Source of the DNA: Luteimonas huabeiensis HB2
GTDB lineage: Bacteria > Pseudomonadota > Gammaproteobacteria > Xanthomonadales > Xanthomonadaceae
Direction: 5' to 3'
Assembly: GCF_000559025.1 (NCBI RefSeq)
Contig: NZ_JAAN01000010.1
Coordinates: 146,576 to 210,575, forward strand
DNA: 64,000 nt
Position numbers and translations under genes: made by a program
Notes under the pieces: model-generated
Told to the model about the DNA's origin: nothing
The model's input: only the letters and a program-made list of their open reading frames with translations
Database searches by the model: none
Shown here: positions 21,856-33,502 of the stretch, piece by piece
How positions within the stretch are numbered: position 1 is the stretch's first letter
How the letters are laid out: each line of letters opens with the position of its first letter

Positions 21856-22779
21856 TCAATCACGCCGGCGCACGCCCTCGATGCGAACCCAGTCACCTTC
21901 GTGGGCGACGGCCAGCGCCTCGAACCAGGGCCGGTAGCGTCGCAGCAGTTCCTCCTGCTGGCCGTCCAGGATGCCGGACAGCGCCAGCCGCCCGCCGGGC
22001 GCCACGCGCGCGGCGATCGTCTCGGCCAGCGCATCGAGGGCGGCGGCGAGGATGTTGGCCACCACCACCGGGTAGGCGCCGGCGGGCGCCTCCGCGGGCA
22101 GCGAGACCGTCAGCCGCTCGCCGACGGCGTTGCGCGCGGCGTTGTCCAGGCTCGCCGCCAGCGCCTGCGGATCGTTGTCGATGCCCAGCGCGCGCGACGC
22201 GCCGAGCTTCAGCGCCGCCAGCGCCAGGATGCCGCTGCCGCAGCCGTAGTCGAGCACCGCGCGGTCCTGCAGTTCGCCGCGCGCGGCCAGGCCGTCCAGC
22301 CACTGCAGGCACAGCGCGGTGGTCGGGTGGGTGCCGGAGCCGAACGCGAGGCCGGGGTCGAGCCGCACCACCGCGGCCTCGGCGCTGTCGGCGCCCTCGG
22401 GCAGCTCGCAGTTCCAGGGCACGATCCAGGTGCGCTCGCCGAAACGCAGCGGCGCGTACTGGTCCATCCAGGCGCGCGCCCAGTCCTGGTCCTCGACCTT
22501 GCGGAACGCGGCGCGGCTCCAGTCCAGCGCCGGGTCGAACGCGTCCAGCGAGGCCAGCAGCAGCAGCGGGTCGGCGTCGTGCGGGAACAGGGCATTGAGC
22601 ACCAGCGTCCGCCACAGCGGCGTCTCGCCGACCCCGGGCTCCAGGATCGCGCGTTCGTGGCCGCTGTCGGCGTCGGCATCCAGCAGGGTGACCGCCAGCG
22701 CGCCGACGTCCTCGAGCGCGCGCTCGTAGCGCGGCTGTTCGTCCTCGGTGCAGGTCAGGGAGAGCTCGAGATAGGGCAT
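21856..22779 (-). CDS. prmA: ribosomal protein L11 methyltransferase PrmA
   Basis: 307 residues. SAM-dependent enzyme that trimethylates ribosomal protein L11. An N-terminal L11-recognition domain (about 1-60; [19 protein letters not shown]) precedes the methyltransferase domain with [41 protein letters not shown] and the NPPY-like [10 protein letters not shown]. The start was taken at the ATG at 22779; the longer open frame upstream runs antisense to the next gene's N-terminal region. First gene of the minus-strand prmA-DUF3426-fis group. Confidence 0.96.
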   Translation of the reverse strand: MPYLELSLTCTEDEQPRYERALEDVGALAVTLLDADADSGHERAILEPGVGETPLWRTLVLNALFPHDADPLLLLASLDAFDPALDWSRAAFRKVEDQDWARAWMDQYAPLRFGERTWIVPWNCELPEGADSAEAAVVRLDPGLAFGSGTHPTTALCLQWLDGLAARGELQDRAVLDYGCGSGILALAALKLGASRALGIDNDPQALAASLDNAARNAVGERLTVSLPAEAPAGAYPVVVANILAAALDALAETIAARVAPGGRLALSGILDGQQEELLRRYRPWFEALAVAHEGDWVRIEGVRRRD

Positions 22780-22986
22780 GGGGCGCGGTCCGGCGGCGGG
22801 GCCGGCATCTTGGGCCCGGCCCGGGCCGGGGTAAAGGGCGCCGACGGCCGCGCGATGGCGTACCATGCCGCGCGAGGGCCCGGCGCGCGGCGCGCGCGGG
22901 GCGAGCGAGGAGGCGAGGACGATGCGCGGCGGAACGTGCTGATGGGCGGCATCGCGCTCAAGGGCGGCCGCGCATCCGATGCAGGC

Positions 22987-23973
22987 ATGACCGGCATGGT
23001 ACGGATCGCGGCGGTGGCGGTGCTGGCCCTGGCGGGCGCGGCCGTCTGGCTGCGCGTGCAGGCCCTGGGCGATACCGGCGCGGCGCGCCTGGCCCCGGCG
23101 CCCGTGGCGGCGGTCGCCGAGGCGCCTGCGGCGACCGCGTCGCCGGCCCCGCCCGCCACGGCGGCCGCGGCGCCGGACGCGCCCGGCGAGGTCGCGGCGC
23201 GCCGCCGGCTGGCGATGCCGGCCGCCGGCCGTTCCGAGGCGCTGCGGCAGGCCTTCGAGCGCGATCCCGATCTGCACGCGCTCTCGCGCGTCCTGGCGCC
23301 GGCGGCGCAGGCCGGCGATCCGGAGGCGCTGTGGACGCTCAGCCGCATCCACGACTACTGCGCGGGCTTCGCCGCCTCGCCGGCCGGCTATGCGCGCGAC
23401 AGCGCGCTGCTGGACGGGCTCGGCGTGCCGGGGGCCACCGCCATGTCGCGCTCGCGCGGCCGCGTCGCCCAGCGTTGCCAGGGGTTCGCGGCGACCGATG
23501 CGATCACCGTCTCGAGCATCCTGCGCCAGCGCCAGGCGGCCGCCGAGGCCGGGCATCTCGCCGCCGAGGCCAGCCTGCTGGCGATGGGCGCGCCGCTGGA
23601 GGACAGCCCGGCCTACCGGCGCGACCTGGCCCGGCGCGTGCGCGATTCGGGCGATCCGGATGCGATCTCGGCGCTGTCGTCGGGCATGGGCGTGGCCGCC
23701 AGCGGCGACCGCGCCTACGACGGCCTGGTCGCGGGCACCCAGTTCGCGGAGCTGGCCTGGCGGATCGCCGGCTGCCGCGCCGGGCTCGATTGCGGCCCGG
23801 ACAGCGCGCTGATGACGACGTACTGCGCCGACGGCGGCATCTGTTCGCAGGATCCGGCGCAGGATTTCGAGAGTTTCGTGTACGACGCCGCCGTTCCGCG
23901 GCAGGGGGCGGAGGTGGTCGGGCGCATGGTCGACGCGCTGTTGCAGGGCGGGTCGGAGAGGACGGAGCGATGA
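22987..23973 (+). CDS. uncharacterised exported or membrane-anchored protein
   Basis: About 328 residues from the ATG at 22987; an ATG at 22996 and ones further upstream are possible. A single N-terminal hydrophobic segment (about 3-22) is followed by a Pro/Ala-rich linker (25-70) and an Ala-rich helical domain with repeat-like [17 protein letters not shown] and [18 protein letters not shown] stretches. These resemble degenerate Sel1/TPR repeats and suggest a periplasmic binding role. Several cysteines ([27 protein letters not shown]) could form disulfides. I do not recognise the family. The stop overlaps the next gene's start (ATGA), so the two are coupled. Confidence 0.75.
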   Translation: MTGMVRIAAVAVLALAGAAVWLRVQALGDTGAARLAPAPVAAVAEAPAATASPAPPATAAAAPDAPGEVAARRRLAMPAAGRSEALRQAFERDPDLHALSRVLAPAAQAGDPEALWTLSRIHDYCAGFAASPAGYARDSALLDGLGVPGATAMSRSRGRVAQRCQGFAATDAITVSSILRQRQAAAEAGHLAAEASLLAMGAPLEDSPAYRRDLARRVRDSGDPDAISALSSGMGVAASGDRAYDGLVAGTQFAELAWRIAGCRAGLDCGPDSALMTTYCADGGICSQDPAQDFESFVYDAAVPRQGAEVVGRMVDALLQGGSERTER

Positions 23974-24419
23974 GGCAGACAGGCAGCAGGTGGCCGCGCA
24001 AGCTGCGGCGGGTGTTCTGGATCGGGGCGTTCGCCGTGTACTCGGTGACCGCGGCCGGGGTGATGATCGACGCGATCAGCGACAACTACCGCGAGCTGTC
24101 GCAGGTGGCGCAGACCACGGTGGACTCGCCCGACGAGATCCGCCGGCTGGGCGCGGCGCAGATCGCCGCGGTCTATCGCGCGCAGAGCGGCGCGCCGTTC
24201 GCCACCCTGCCGCCGGGCAGCACCTTCAAGGTGATCTGGCCCGACGGCTCCAGCGAGTACGTGATGGTGGTCAGCCAGGCCTCCAGCACCGGCATCCGCC
24301 CGATCCCCGGCACGCAGCGCCCGGCGCCCGACGACGTCCCGCCCTCCGGCCAGCTGCAGCTGCTGCCGGTGTCCGCCGAGCCGGCGCGCGGAGCGCCGCA
24401 ACAGCAGCAACCGCGGTAG
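23970..24419 (+). CDS. small single-pass membrane protein, unknown
   Basis: 149 residues. One membrane segment near the N-terminus (about 16-37) after a basic start ([13 protein letters not shown]), then a soluble region containing [20 protein letters not shown] and a Pro/Gln-rich tail ending in poly-Gln. The ATG at 23970 overlaps the upstream stop by 4 bases (ATGA), which implies translational coupling with the unknown upstream protein. The pair probably forms a periplasm-facing complex; this is inference. Ends convergently with accC. Confidence 0.75.
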   Translation: MRQTGSRWPRKLRRVFWIGAFAVYSVTAAGVMIDAISDNYRELSQVAQTTVDSPDEIRRLGAAQIAAVYRAQSGAPFATLPPGSTFKVIWPDGSSEYVMVVSQASSTGIRPIPGTQRPAPDDVPPSGQLQLLPVSAEPARGAPQQQQPR

Positions 24420-24446
24420 CGCGCCGGCGCCCGGCGCGCGCTGCCG

Positions 24447-25814
24447 TCAGCCGATCGCCAGCGGCTTCTCGCGGCGCTCGGCCAGGCGCTTCTCCAGGTA
24501 GTGGATGTTCTGGCCGCCGGTCTGGAAGCCCTTGTCGCGCATGATCCGCGCCTGCAGCGGGATGTTGGTCCTGATGCCGTCGATCACCATCTCCGACAGC
24601 GCCACCCGCATCCGGCAGATCGCCTGCTCGCGGTCGGCGCCGTGCACGATCAGCTTGCCGATCATCGAGTCGTAGTTCGACGGCACCCGGTAGCCCTCGT
24701 AGACGTGCGAATCGACCCGCACGCCGGGGCCGCCCGGGGCGTGGAAGTGCTGGATCAGTCCGGGCGAGGGCAGGAAGGTCTCCGGGTCCTCGGCGTTGAT
24801 GCGGCACTCGATCGCATGCCCGCGCAGCACCACGTCCTCCTGCCGGATCGACAGCTTCTGCCCGGCGGCGATCAGCAGCTGCTCGCGGATCAGGTCGATG
24901 CCGGTGACCATCTCGGTGACCGGGTGCTCGACCTGGATGCGGGTGTTCATCTCGATGAAATAGAAGCGCCCGTTCTCGTACAGGAACTCGAAGGTGCCGG
25001 CGCCGCGATAGCCGATGCGCAGGCAGGCCTCCACGCAGACCTGGCCGATCTGCGCGCGCTGTTCCGGGGTGATCCCCGGCGCCGGCGCTTCCTCCACCAC
25101 CTTCTGGTGGCGGCGCTGCATCGAGCAGTCGCGCTCGCCCAGGTGGATCGCGTTGCCCTGGCCGTCGGCCAGCACCTGGATCTCCACGTGGCGCGGGTTC
25201 TCCAGGAACTTCTCCATGTAGACCATGTCGTTGCCGAACGCGGCCTTGGCCTCCTGCTTGGTGGTGGCGATGGCGTTGGCCAGCGCCGCCTCGGTCTGCA
25301 CCACGCGCATGCCGCGCCCGCCGCCGCCGCCGGCGGCCTTGACGATGACCGGGTAGCCGATCTCGCGGGCGATCTTGACGTTGGTCGCCGCGTCGTCGCC
25401 GAGCGGGCCGCCGGAGCCGGGCACGCAGGGCACCCCGGCCTCCTTCATCGCACGGATCGCCTCGACCTTGTCGCCCATCAGGCGGATGGTCTCGGCCTTG
25501 GGGCCGATGAAGACGAAGCCCGACTGCTCCACGCGCTCGGCGAAATCGGCGTTCTCGGACAGGAAACCGTAGCCGGGGTGGATGGCCTGCGCATCGGTGA
25601 CCTCGGCCGCGGCGATGATCGCCGGCATGTCGAGGTAGCTGCGGTTGGACGGCGGCGGGCCGATGCAGACCGACTCGTCGGCCATGGCCACGTGCTTGAG
25701 GTTGCGGTCGACGGTGGAATGCACCGCCACCGTGCGGATGCCCAGCGCATGGCAGGCCCGCAGGATGCGCAGGGCGATTTCGCCACGGTTGGCGATGACG
25801 ACTTTGTCAAGCAT
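24447..25814 (-). CDS. accC: acetyl-CoA carboxylase, biotin carboxylase subunit
   Basis: 455 residues. Carboxylates the biotin of AccB with ATP and bicarbonate, the first committed step of fatty-acid synthesis. ATP-grasp family motifs are intact: [34 protein letters not shown], the [17 protein letters not shown] region, [35 protein letters not shown]. It lies downstream of accB, separated by 131 bases filled by an inverted-repeat element rather than the short gap seen in E. coli. The ribosome-binding site is weak. Confidence 0.98.
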   Translation of the reverse strand: MLDKVVIANRGEIALRILRACHALGIRTVAVHSTVDRNLKHVAMADESVCIGPPPSNRSYLDMPAIIAAAEVTDAQAIHPGYGFLSENADFAERVEQSGFVFIGPKAETIRLMGDKVEAIRAMKEAGVPCVPGSGGPLGDDAATNVKIAREIGYPVIVKAAGGGGGRGMRVVQTEAALANAIATTKQEAKAAFGNDMVYMEKFLENPRHVEIQVLADGQGNAIHLGERDCSMQRRHQKVVEEAPAPGITPEQRAQIGQVCVEACLRIGYRGAGTFEFLYENGRFYFIEMNTRIQVEHPVTEMVTGIDLIREQLLIAAGQKLSIRQEDVVLRGHAIECRINAEDPETFLPSPGLIQHFHAPGGPGVRVDSHVYEGYRVPSNYDSMIGKLIVHGADREQAICRMRVALSEMVIDGIRTNIPLQARIMRDKGFQTGGQNIHYLEKRLAERREKPLAIG

Positions 25815-25843
25815 GAAGGACGATTCCGGAGTGGTGTGTTGGT

Positions 25844-25940
25844 GGCCAGGGGCCGGGGGTCAGAGGCCAGAGGTCAGAGAAAAGCGGCAGTTGCTGCGCT
25901 TTGCTTTTCCCTGGCCCCTGGTCCCCGACCCCTGGCCCCT
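25844..25940. repeat. long inverted repeat between accB and accC
   Basis: The left arm 25844-25885 (GGCCAGGGGCCGGGGGTCAG onward, ending GAAAAGC) pairs imperfectly with the right arm 25903-25940 (GCTTTTCCCTGGCCCCTGG onward). The arms are built from repeated GGCCAGGGG/GGTC units with a loop of about 17 bases. The element starts 5 bases after the accB stop codon and lies in the accC leader. A related single arm occurs near 33927-33980. Confidence 0.75.
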
Positions 25941-25945
25941 AGTCC

Positions 25946-26428
25946 TCAGCCAATCACGAACAAGGGTTGATCGAACTCCACCGGCTGCCCGTTCTCGCAC
26001 AGGATCGCGAGCACGGTGCCGGCGGCGTCGGCCTCGATCGGGTTGAACATCTTCATCGCCTCGATGATGCCCAGGGTGTCGCCGACCTTGACCGTCTGGC
26101 CGACGGAGACGAAGGCGGGCTTGTCCGGGGCGGGGGAGGCGTAGAAGGTGCCGACCATCGGCGAGAGCACGACGTGGCCGTCGGGGATCGCGGGGCCGGC
26201 GGGCTCGGCGGTGCGGCCGCCGGTGGCGGCCTCGACCGGCGAGCTCATCGGCATCACCGGCTCGGCCGCGCGCGCGGGCGGGGCCGCGGCGGGCGCCGGG
26301 GCGTAGGCGATCGCGCCGACCGGGTTGCGCGACAGGCGGACGGATTCCTCGCCCTCCTTGATCTCGATCTCGGAAAGGTTGGACTCCTCGAGCAAGTCGA
26401 TGAGCTTCTTGATTTTGCGGAGATCCAT
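25946..26428 (-). CDS. accB: acetyl-CoA carboxylase biotin carboxyl carrier protein
   Basis: 160 residues. Carries the biotin that shuttles carboxyl groups between AccC and the AccAD transferase. The N-terminal [20 protein letters not shown] helix and GEESVRLSR motif are followed by a Pro/Ala-rich linker (about 45-85) and a biotinyl domain with the EAMKM lysine site near residue 127. The ATG at 26428 has AGAGG upstream. It follows aroQ by 59 bases; aroQ-accB-accC is a common order in gamma- and betaproteobacteria. Confidence 0.97.
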   Translation of the reverse strand: MDLRKIKKLIDLLEESNLSEIEIKEGEESVRLSRNPVGAIAYAPAPAAAPPARAAEPVMPMSSPVEAATGGRTAEPAGPAIPDGHVVLSPMVGTFYASPAPDKPAFVSVGQTVKVGDTLGIIEAMKMFNPIEADAAGTVLAILCENGQPVEFDQPLFVIG

Positions 26429-26487
26429 GGCGGCCTCTGGGCGTGGACGTTGAGAGGGATGCGGCAGGCGCGCGCGGCGGCGCGGGC

Positions 26488-26937
26488 TCAAGGCGCGGGC
26501 GCGTCCAGCCGCCGCAGCGCCGCGTCGAGCGCGTAGCGGTAGCTGTCGGCGCCGAAGCCGCAGACCACGCCGACGGCGTGGTCGCTGAAGTAGCTGTGGC
26601 GGCGGAAGGGCTCGCGGGCGTGCGGGTTGGACAGGTGGATCTCGATGAACGGGATCGCGACCGCGGCCAGCGCATCGCGCAGCGCCACCGAGGTGTGGGT
26701 GAACGCGGCGGGATTGATGAGGATGAAGGCGGTGCCGTCCTCGCGCGCGGCCTGCACGCGTTCCACCAGCACGTGCTCGGCATTGGCCTGCAGGCTGTCC
26801 AGCCGGTGCCCCGCGGCCTCCGCGGTGCGCCGCAGGCCGGCGTCGATCTCGGCCAGCGTGGCGCGGCCGTAGATCTCCGGCTCGCGGCTGCCGAGCAGGT
26901 TCAGGTTGGGGCCGTGGAGCAGCAGCAGGCGGGCCAT
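26488..26937 (-). CDS. aroQ: type II 3-dehydroquinate dehydratase
   Basis: 149 residues. Third step of the shikimate pathway (3-dehydroquinate to 3-dehydroshikimate) by a dodecameric flavodoxin-fold enzyme. Conserved elements: [21 protein letters not shown] with the catalytic Tyr, the flexible loop after it, [19 protein letters not shown] and [19 protein letters not shown]. The start is the ATG at 26937. A 125-base gap separates it from tlpA upstream, so it may have its own promoter. Confidence 0.97.
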   Translation of the reverse strand: MARLLLLHGPNLNLLGSREPEIYGRATLAEIDAGLRRTAEAAGHRLDSLQANAEHVLVERVQAAREDGTAFILINPAAFTHTSVALRDALAAVAIPFIEIHLSNPHAREPFRRHSYFSDHAVGVVCGFGADSYRYALDAALRRLDAPAP

Positions 26938-27062
26938 GCGGGAGGTCGGACGAGCGAGGCGCGCAGTCTGCTGCATGCGGCTATTGCTGTCCAGTTCGCC
27001 GAACTTGGGCGAAGTTGGTCGGTGGTTCCCAGTCGCCCGCGTATGGTGGGGCGGGTGCGCCG

Positions 27063-27659
27063 TTACCGGGCGCCCGCCCAGGCGTCGATCTCGCCGGCGG
27101 CGAACGGGCCGATACGGGCCTTGAGCATGCGGCCGTCGGCGGAAATCAGCACCGAGTAGGGCAGCACCCCGCGCGGGTTGCCCAGGCGCACCCCGGCGTC
27201 GGCCGGGCCGGCCGCGTCGAGCGCGATCGGGTAGCTCACCGGGACCCGCGCCAGGAACGCGCGCACGGCCTCGGCGTCGTCGAGCGCGATGCCGAGCACC
27301 TGGGTGCCGCCGGGGCCCTGTTCGCGGGCGTAGCGGTCCAGTTCCGGCATTTCCTCGATGCACGGCGCGCACCAGCTCGCCCACAGGTTGACCAGCAGCG
27401 GGCGGCCGCCCAGCTCGCCGGGCACCGCCACCGACGCGCCGTCGAGTCCCGCCACCGTGAAGGCGGGCACCGGCGCGCCGCGGCGGGCCGTCGCCACGCC
27501 CTCGGGGGCGGCCGGGGCGGCGGCGCGCATCGCGTCCTGGGCCAGGCGCTGGCCGGTCTCGGTGCCCAGCAGCGGGCCGGGGCCGCGGGTCAGCAGGCTG
27601 GCGCCGAGACCGAGCAGGCCGGCGCCGATCGCGACCGCGACCACCACCCAGGCCTTCAC
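27063..27659 (-). CDS. TlpA-family thiol-disulfide oxidoreductase
   Basis: 198 residues. Membrane-anchored thioredoxin-like protein facing the periplasm, probably reduced by the DsbD encoded just upstream and serving cytochrome c maturation or a similar task. One N-terminal membrane segment (about 3-24), then a thioredoxin fold with the CxxC motif in [19 protein letters not shown] and the cis-proline region GVLPYSVLI. The start is GTG at 27659, which overlaps the dsbD stop in GTGA. That overlap and the shared redox role support one operon, cutA-dsbD-tlpA. Confidence 0.92.
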   Translation of the reverse strand: MKAWVVVAVAIGAGLLGLGASLLTRGPGPLLGTETGQRLAQDAMRAAAPAAPEGVATARRGAPVPAFTVAGLDGASVAVPGELGGRPLLVNLWASWCAPCIEEMPELDRYAREQGPGGTQVLGIALDDAEAVRAFLARVPVSYPIALDAAGPADAGVRLGNPRGVLPYSVLISADGRMLKARIGPFAAGEIDAWAGAR

Positions 27660-29995
27660 TGCGCCGCCCGCCGCAGCGCGGCCTCCACCGTGGCTTCGGT
27701 CAGCACCGTCGGCAGGATCTCGGCCTGCCCGCTGCGCGAGTACACGACGTACAGCGGCACGCCGACCGCGCGGTGGGCTTCCAGGAACGCGGTGATCTCG
27801 GGATCGGTGTGGGTCCAGTCGCCCACCAGGTATTCGGCGCCGGCGGCCTCCAGCGCGGCGCGGAAGGCCGCGCCCGCCAGCACCCGGCGCTCGTTGGCCT
27901 TGCAGGTCACGCACCAGTCGGCGGTCATGTTGACGAAGACCGGGGTGCCGGCCTCGCGCAGCGCCTGCAACCGCTGCGCGGAGTAGGGCTGCGCGCCGCC
28001 GGTCGCCGGCGCCGCGGCCGGCGCCGGCGGCGCCAGGCGACCGACCGCCAGCACCGGCCACAGCGAGGCCAGCGCCAGCGCCAGCGCCAGCGCGCGGCCG
28101 AGGCGCCCGCCGGTCCAGCGGCGGCGCTCGTGCCACCACAGTGCCAGGGCGAACACCGCCAGCCCCGCGATCGCCAGCGCCATCGCGTCCACCCCGCGCT
28201 GGCGCCCCAGCACCCACAGCAGCCAGGCCACGGTGAGGTACATCGGGAAGGCCATCGCCTGCTTCAGCGTCTCCATCCAGGCGCCGGGGCGCGGCAGCCG
28301 CTCGCCCAGCGCCGGGACGAAGCCGATCAGCAGGAACGGCAGCGCCAGGCCCAGGCCCAGGGCGACGAACACGCCCAGCGCGGCGGCGGTGGAGCTGGCG
28401 AAGGCGAACGCCAGCGCGCCGCCCATGAACGGCGCGATGCAGGGGCTGGCGACCACGCAGGCCAGCACGCCGGTGAAGAAGTCCCCGGCCGGGCCCGAGC
28501 GCGCGCCGAGCGAGCCGCCGATGCCGCCGACCGCACCGCCCAGGGTGTAGACGCCCGACAGCGCCAGCCCGACCGCGAACACCAGGTAGGCCAGGGCGGC
28601 GACGAACCACGGCTGCTGCAGCTGGAAGCCCCAGCCCAGCGCCTGCCCGGTCGCGCGCAGCGCCACCGCCAGCAGGCCGACCGCGGCGAACGCCGTCACC
28701 ACGCCGGCGGTGTACCAGACGGCGTGCCGGCGCGCGCTGGCGCGGCTGCCGCCGCTCTGCGCCAGCCCGACCACCTTCAGCGACAGGATCGGCAGCACGC
28801 AGGGCATCAGGTTGAGCAGCACGCCGCCCAGCAGCGCCAGCAGCAGCGCGCCGGCCAGGGTGCCGGCGCCGGCCGCGGCGGCGGGCGCGGCCGGCGGCAG
28901 GCTGCGCCCGGCGTTGCCGGCCGAGGCGTCGGGCGCGGCGGCGGCGGCCGCCCCCGCGGGCGGCGCGGCCGCCGCCTGCGACGTGTCGGGCGTGGTGGCC
29001 GGCGCCGCGTCGTCCCCGGGCCGGTCCGGCAGCGCCGGCGCGGGCGGGGTCGCCGCGGCGGCGGCCCGGGCCTCGGCCGCCTGCGCGGCGGCCGGGCGGG
29101 TGCCGGCCGGGACGGCGACCTCGACGCTGCGCGTCATCGGCGGATAGCAGATGCCGTCGGTCTGGCAGCCCTGGAAGGTCGCGGTCAGGGTCAGCGTGCC
29201 GGCATCGCCGTGGCTGCGGCGCAGCGGCAGCGGCACGTCGATGCGGTCGAAGTAGACCACCACGTCGCCGAAGTGTTCGTCGTGATGGTCGCTGCCCGGC
29301 GGCCAGTCCGGGGCGCCGGCGGCGAAGCCGTCGCCGCGCACCTGGAAGCTGCTGCGGTCGCGGTAGAGGTAGTAGCCGGGCGCCGGGGTGAAGCGCAGCA
29401 GCAGGCGGTCGCCGCCGTCGGCGATCGCCTCGAAGCCGAACGCCTGCTCCGGCGGCAGCGGCGCGCCCTGCGCCCCCAGCGGGCCGGCGGTACCGCCGCC
29501 GCCGGAGAGCGCGCGCCCGAGCGCGGCCAGGCCGTCGCGGCCGCCGGCGCCGGCGGCCGCCGGCAGGGCGACGCTCACCTCGCGGGTCTGCGGCGGGTAG
29601 CAGATGCCGGCGTCCGCGCAGCCCTGATAGCGCACCCGCACGACCACCCGGTCCGTGCCGGCGGCCGCCGCGCCCGGCAGCGCCATCCGCACGCGGCCGC
29701 GATAGGTCTCGACCTCGCCGAAGAACTCGTCGACGTGGCGCGCGCCGTCGGGCAGGCGCAGGCCGTCGGCGGGAAAGCCCGGGCCTTCGGCGCCCATGCG
29801 GTGGCGGTAGAGGTAGTAGCCCTCGGCGATGGTCCAGTCCAGCTCGATGCGCTCGCGCGTCGGCGCGGTGGCGCGCAGCGCGAAGGCCTCCTCGACCGGC
29901 AGCAGGTCGTCGAAATCGACCGCCGCCTGCGCGCCGGCGGCGGCCAGCAGCGCGGTCGCGGCCAGCAGGCGCGTCGCCCAGCGCCGCAGGCGCAT
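27656..29995 (-). CDS. dsbD: DsbD thiol:disulfide interchange protein, tandem N-domains
   Basis: 779 residues against about 565 for E. coli DsbD. Transfers electrons from cytoplasmic thioredoxin to periplasmic partners. Signal peptide (1-24), first DsbD-alpha domain (about 25-150; [16 protein letters not shown]), second DsbD-alpha domain (about 170-305; [16 protein letters not shown]), an Ala/Pro-rich linker (about 305-390), an eight-helix membrane domain with the two redox cysteines ([11 protein letters not shown] and [10 protein letters not shown]), and a C-terminal thioredoxin domain with [11 protein letters not shown]. Both alpha domains keep the two active cysteines. It shares one base with the cutA stop (TGATG) and overlaps tlpA by 4 bases. 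Confidence 0.95.
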   Translation of the reverse strand: MRLRRWATRLLAATALLAAAGAQAAVDFDDLLPVEEAFALRATAPTRERIELDWTIAEGYYLYRHRMGAEGPGFPADGLRLPDGARHVDEFFGEVETYRGRVRMALPGAAAAGTDRVVVRVRYQGCADAGICYPPQTREVSVALPAAAGAGGRDGLAALGRALSGGGGTAGPLGAQGAPLPPEQAFGFEAIADGGDRLLLRFTPAPGYYLYRDRSSFQVRGDGFAAGAPDWPPGSDHHDEHFGDVVVYFDRIDVPLPLRRSHGDAGTLTLTATFQGCQTDGICYPPMTRSVEVAVPAGTRPAAAQAAEARAAAAATPPAPALPDRPGDDAAPATTPDTSQAAAAPPAGAAAAAAPDASAGNAGRSLPPAAPAAAAGAGTLAGALLLALLGGVLLNLMPCVLPILSLKVVGLAQSGGSRASARRHAVWYTAGVVTAFAAVGLLAVALRATGQALGWGFQLQQPWFVAALAYLVFAVGLALSGVYTLGGAVGGIGGSLGARSGPAGDFFTGVLACVVASPCIAPFMGGALAFAFASSTAAALGVFVALGLGLALPFLLIGFVPALGERLPRPGAWMETLKQAMAFPMYLTVAWLLWVLGRQRGVDAMALAIAGLAVFALALWWHERRRWTGGRLGRALALALALASLWPVLAVGRLAPPAPAAAPATGGAQPYSAQRLQALREAGTPVFVNMTADWCVTCKANERRVLAGAAFRAALEAAGAEYLVGDWTHTDPEITAFLEAHRAVGVPLYVVYSRSGQAEILPTVLTEATVEAALRRAAQ

Positions 29996-30345
29996 CAGTC
30001 CGCCGCCTCCGGCGCGGTCTCGCGGGCGATCCAGTCGAGGTAGGCGGGCAGGCCGTCGGCGGCGTCGCAGGCGATCAGCTCGGGCACCTCGTAGGGATGC
30101 AGCGCGAGGAGCCGGTCGCGCAGGGCGGGCAGCCGCGCCCGCGTGGTCTTGATCAGCAACTGCACCTCCTCGGCGCGCGTCACCCGCCCGTCCCAGCGGT
30201 AGACGGACGCGATCCCCGGCAACAGGCTGACGCAGGCCGCCAGCCGCTCGGCGACCAGGCGCTCGGCGAGGCGACCGGCCGTTTCGGCGTCGGGGCAGGT
30301 GGACAGGCAGAGGAGGGCGGACAACGGTGCGGGAGACGGCGGCAT
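29995..30345 (-). CDS. cutA: divalent cation tolerance protein CutA
   Basis: 116 residues, a small trimeric ferredoxin-like protein associated with copper tolerance. Family motifs: LCLSTCPDAETAGRLAERLV, LAACVSLLPGIASVYRWDGRV, EEVQLLIKTT and LHPYEVPELI. The start was taken at the ATG at 30345; a longer frame adds an Arg-rich segment unlike the family. First gene of cutA-dsbD-tlpA, an association also known in enterobacteria (cutA-dsbD). Divergent from the PagL-like gene. Confidence 0.95.
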   Translation of the reverse strand: MPPSPAPLSALLCLSTCPDAETAGRLAERLVAERLAACVSLLPGIASVYRWDGRVTRAEEVQLLIKTTRARLPALRDRLLALHPYEVPELIACDAADGLPAYLDWIARETAPEAAD

Positions 30346-30455
30346 GGGGACGGCATAGGGTAGCCCAGCGCCGTGGCGGCGGCGCGCGCCGCGCCCGCGC
30401 CGCCGTGCCCGGCAGGCCCTACACTGTGCGCCCCCGGTCTTCCCCCGCACGCACC

Positions 30456-30944
30456 ATGTCCCAGTCCCGTTCCCTCGCGCTGGCGGCCGCGTTCGCCGCC
30501 GCCGCGCTCAGCCTGCCCGCCGCCGCGCAGTCGCAGTTCGAAGTCAGCGCCGGCCCCTCCTGGACCCGCGACAACGAGGTCACCCCCGTGGTCGCCGCCG
30601 CCTGGTTGCCGGAATTCCGGCGGCTGGACAACGCGGTGCTGCGCTGGGAGCTCGGCGCGATCCACGTACGCGGTCGCGACGACACCGCCTACGACCTCGA
30701 GGACGACGTCACCGTCGGCCATGCCGGCCTGCGCTACGAGCGCACCGACAACGGCCTGACCCTGGGCTTCGGCGTCGGCGTGCAGACCGGCCATACCGAT
30801 GCGCTGTCGGGCGACCCGCAGTTCGTCAGCACCGCGGGCTGGCGCTGGAACCGCTTCTCGCTGCTGGCCCGCCACATCTCCAACGCCAGCATCCACCAGC
30901 CCAACGACGGCGAGACCATGGTGGTCGCCGCCTGGCGCTTCTGA
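30456..30944 (+). CDS. PagL-like lipid A 3-O-deacylase
   Basis: 162 residues. Outer-membrane beta-barrel that removes an ester-linked acyl chain from lipid A. Signal peptide (about 1-24, ending PAAAQS), alternating beta-strand pattern, and the catalytic segment [16 protein letters not shown] containing the His-x-Ser pair and downstream Glu typical of PagL. The C-terminus ends in aromatic AWRF, as in outer-membrane barrels. A TACACT -10-like hexamer lies at 30420-30425. A GC-rich hairpin follows the stop. It could lower endotoxin activity or adjust membrane permeability. Confidence 0.82.
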   Translation: MSQSRSLALAAAFAAAALSLPAAAQSQFEVSAGPSWTRDNEVTPVVAAAWLPEFRRLDNAVLRWELGAIHVRGRDDTAYDLEDDVTVGHAGLRYERTDNGLTLGFGVGVQTGHTDALSGDPQFVSTAGWRWNRFSLLARHISNASIHQPNDGETMVVAAWRF

Positions 30945-30952
30945 TCGCCCCG

Positions 30953-30977
30953 CCGCCCCGGCGGCAGGCCGGGGCGG
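30953..30977 (+). terminator. GC-rich hairpin after pagL-like gene
   Basis: CCGCCCCGG (30953-30961), a 7-base loop, CCGGGGCGG (30969-30977), 9 bases after the pagL-like stop. No T-run follows, so termination strength is uncertain. Confidence 0.5.
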
Positions 30978-31072
30978 TCGTTCGCACGATCTTCCTCCCG
31001 ACCCCTTGAAAGGCGTCCGGGCGTGCCCATCTCCCGGGCATCCCGGCCTGCCGGGTCTTGCCGTCCGCGGCC

Positions 31073-31099
31073 TTGGCACTCTCCATGGGCGAGTGCTAA
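31073..31099 (+). promoter_or_regulatory. CIRCE operator overlapping the groESL promoter
   Basis: TTGGCACTC (31073-31081), 9 bases, GAGTGCTAA (31091-31099): the HrcA-binding CIRCE inverted repeat with one mismatch in the left arm. A promoter is built into it: TTGGCA (31073-31078), a 16-base gap and GCTAAC (31095-31100). HrcA bound here would block the polymerase directly. groES starts at 31147. Confidence 0.93.
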
Positions 31100-31146
31100 C
31101 ATCGCCGCCAATCTTCAACCCGATCAATCACTTAAAGAGGATTGAA

Positions 31147-31437
31147 ATGAGCAACATCAAGCCGCTCTACGACCGCGTGGTCATCAAGCGTACCGAGGAG
31201 GAGAAGGTGTCCGCCGGTGGCATCGTGATCCCGGATTCGGCCACCGAGAAGCCGATCAGGGGCGAGGTCGTGGCCGTGGGCGAGGGCAAGACGCTCGACA
31301 ACGGCAGCGTGCGCGCACCGAAGGTGAAGGCCGGGGACCAGGTCCTGTTCGGCAAGTACAGCGGCACCGAGGTCAAGCTCGACGGCGTCGAGTACCTGGT
31401 GGTGAAGGAAGACGACATCTTCGCGATCCTCAACTGA
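31147..31437 (+). CDS. groES: co-chaperonin GroES
   Basis: 96 residues, normal for the family. Forms the heptameric lid of the GroEL cage. It has [16 protein letters not shown] at the N-terminus, the mobile loop with the EL-binding GGIVIPD tripeptide region, and [20 protein letters not shown]. The AAAGAGG leader lies at about 31134-31140. Expression is under CIRCE/HrcA control. The gap to groEL is 135 bases, longer than in many bacteria. Confidence 0.98.
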   Translation: MSNIKPLYDRVVIKRTEEEKVSAGGIVIPDSATEKPIRGEVVAVGEGKTLDNGSVRAPKVKAGDQVLFGKYSGTEVKLDGVEYLVVKEDDIFAILN

Positions 31438-33210
<1,773 letters not shown>

Positions 33211-33235
33211 TCCCCCGCCCTGCGGCAAGCCAGAC

Positions 33236-33266
33236 CACGAAGCCCGGCCCAGTGCCGGGCTTCGTG
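33236..33266 (+). terminator. perfect 13-bp hairpin after groEL
   Basis: CACGAAGCCCGGC (33236-33248), loop CCAGT, GCCGGGCTTCGTG (33254-33266), 25 bases after the groEL stop. The stem is perfect, but only short T runs follow. Probably the groESL transcript end or a 3' stabiliser. The rest of 33267-33502 shows no convincing gene. Confidence 0.75.
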
Positions 33267-33502
33267 CTTCCGGAAGGCCGGGCGCAGCGCCGATCCAGGC
33301 GTCGCGCCGACTCCTCGGGCCGTCGCGGAAGCCTCGATGCGAAGCGACAAGGCAGGGGGCGGCCGGCGATACTGCGCGACGGGCCCGGCACCTGGTTCGC
33401 ACGAGCGCATCGCCGCCGGGTTCGGGCGGATGCGCCAGATGTCGTGCGATCCCGGGCGAGAACCTGACGCCAGGGCGAGCCTGCCGCAGCGAGGGCGAGG
33501 AC

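Noticed and set aside
33252..33467. 71-codon open frame after groEL
   Set aside because: Starts inside the transcription-stop hairpin, is Arg-rich and has no ribosome-binding site.
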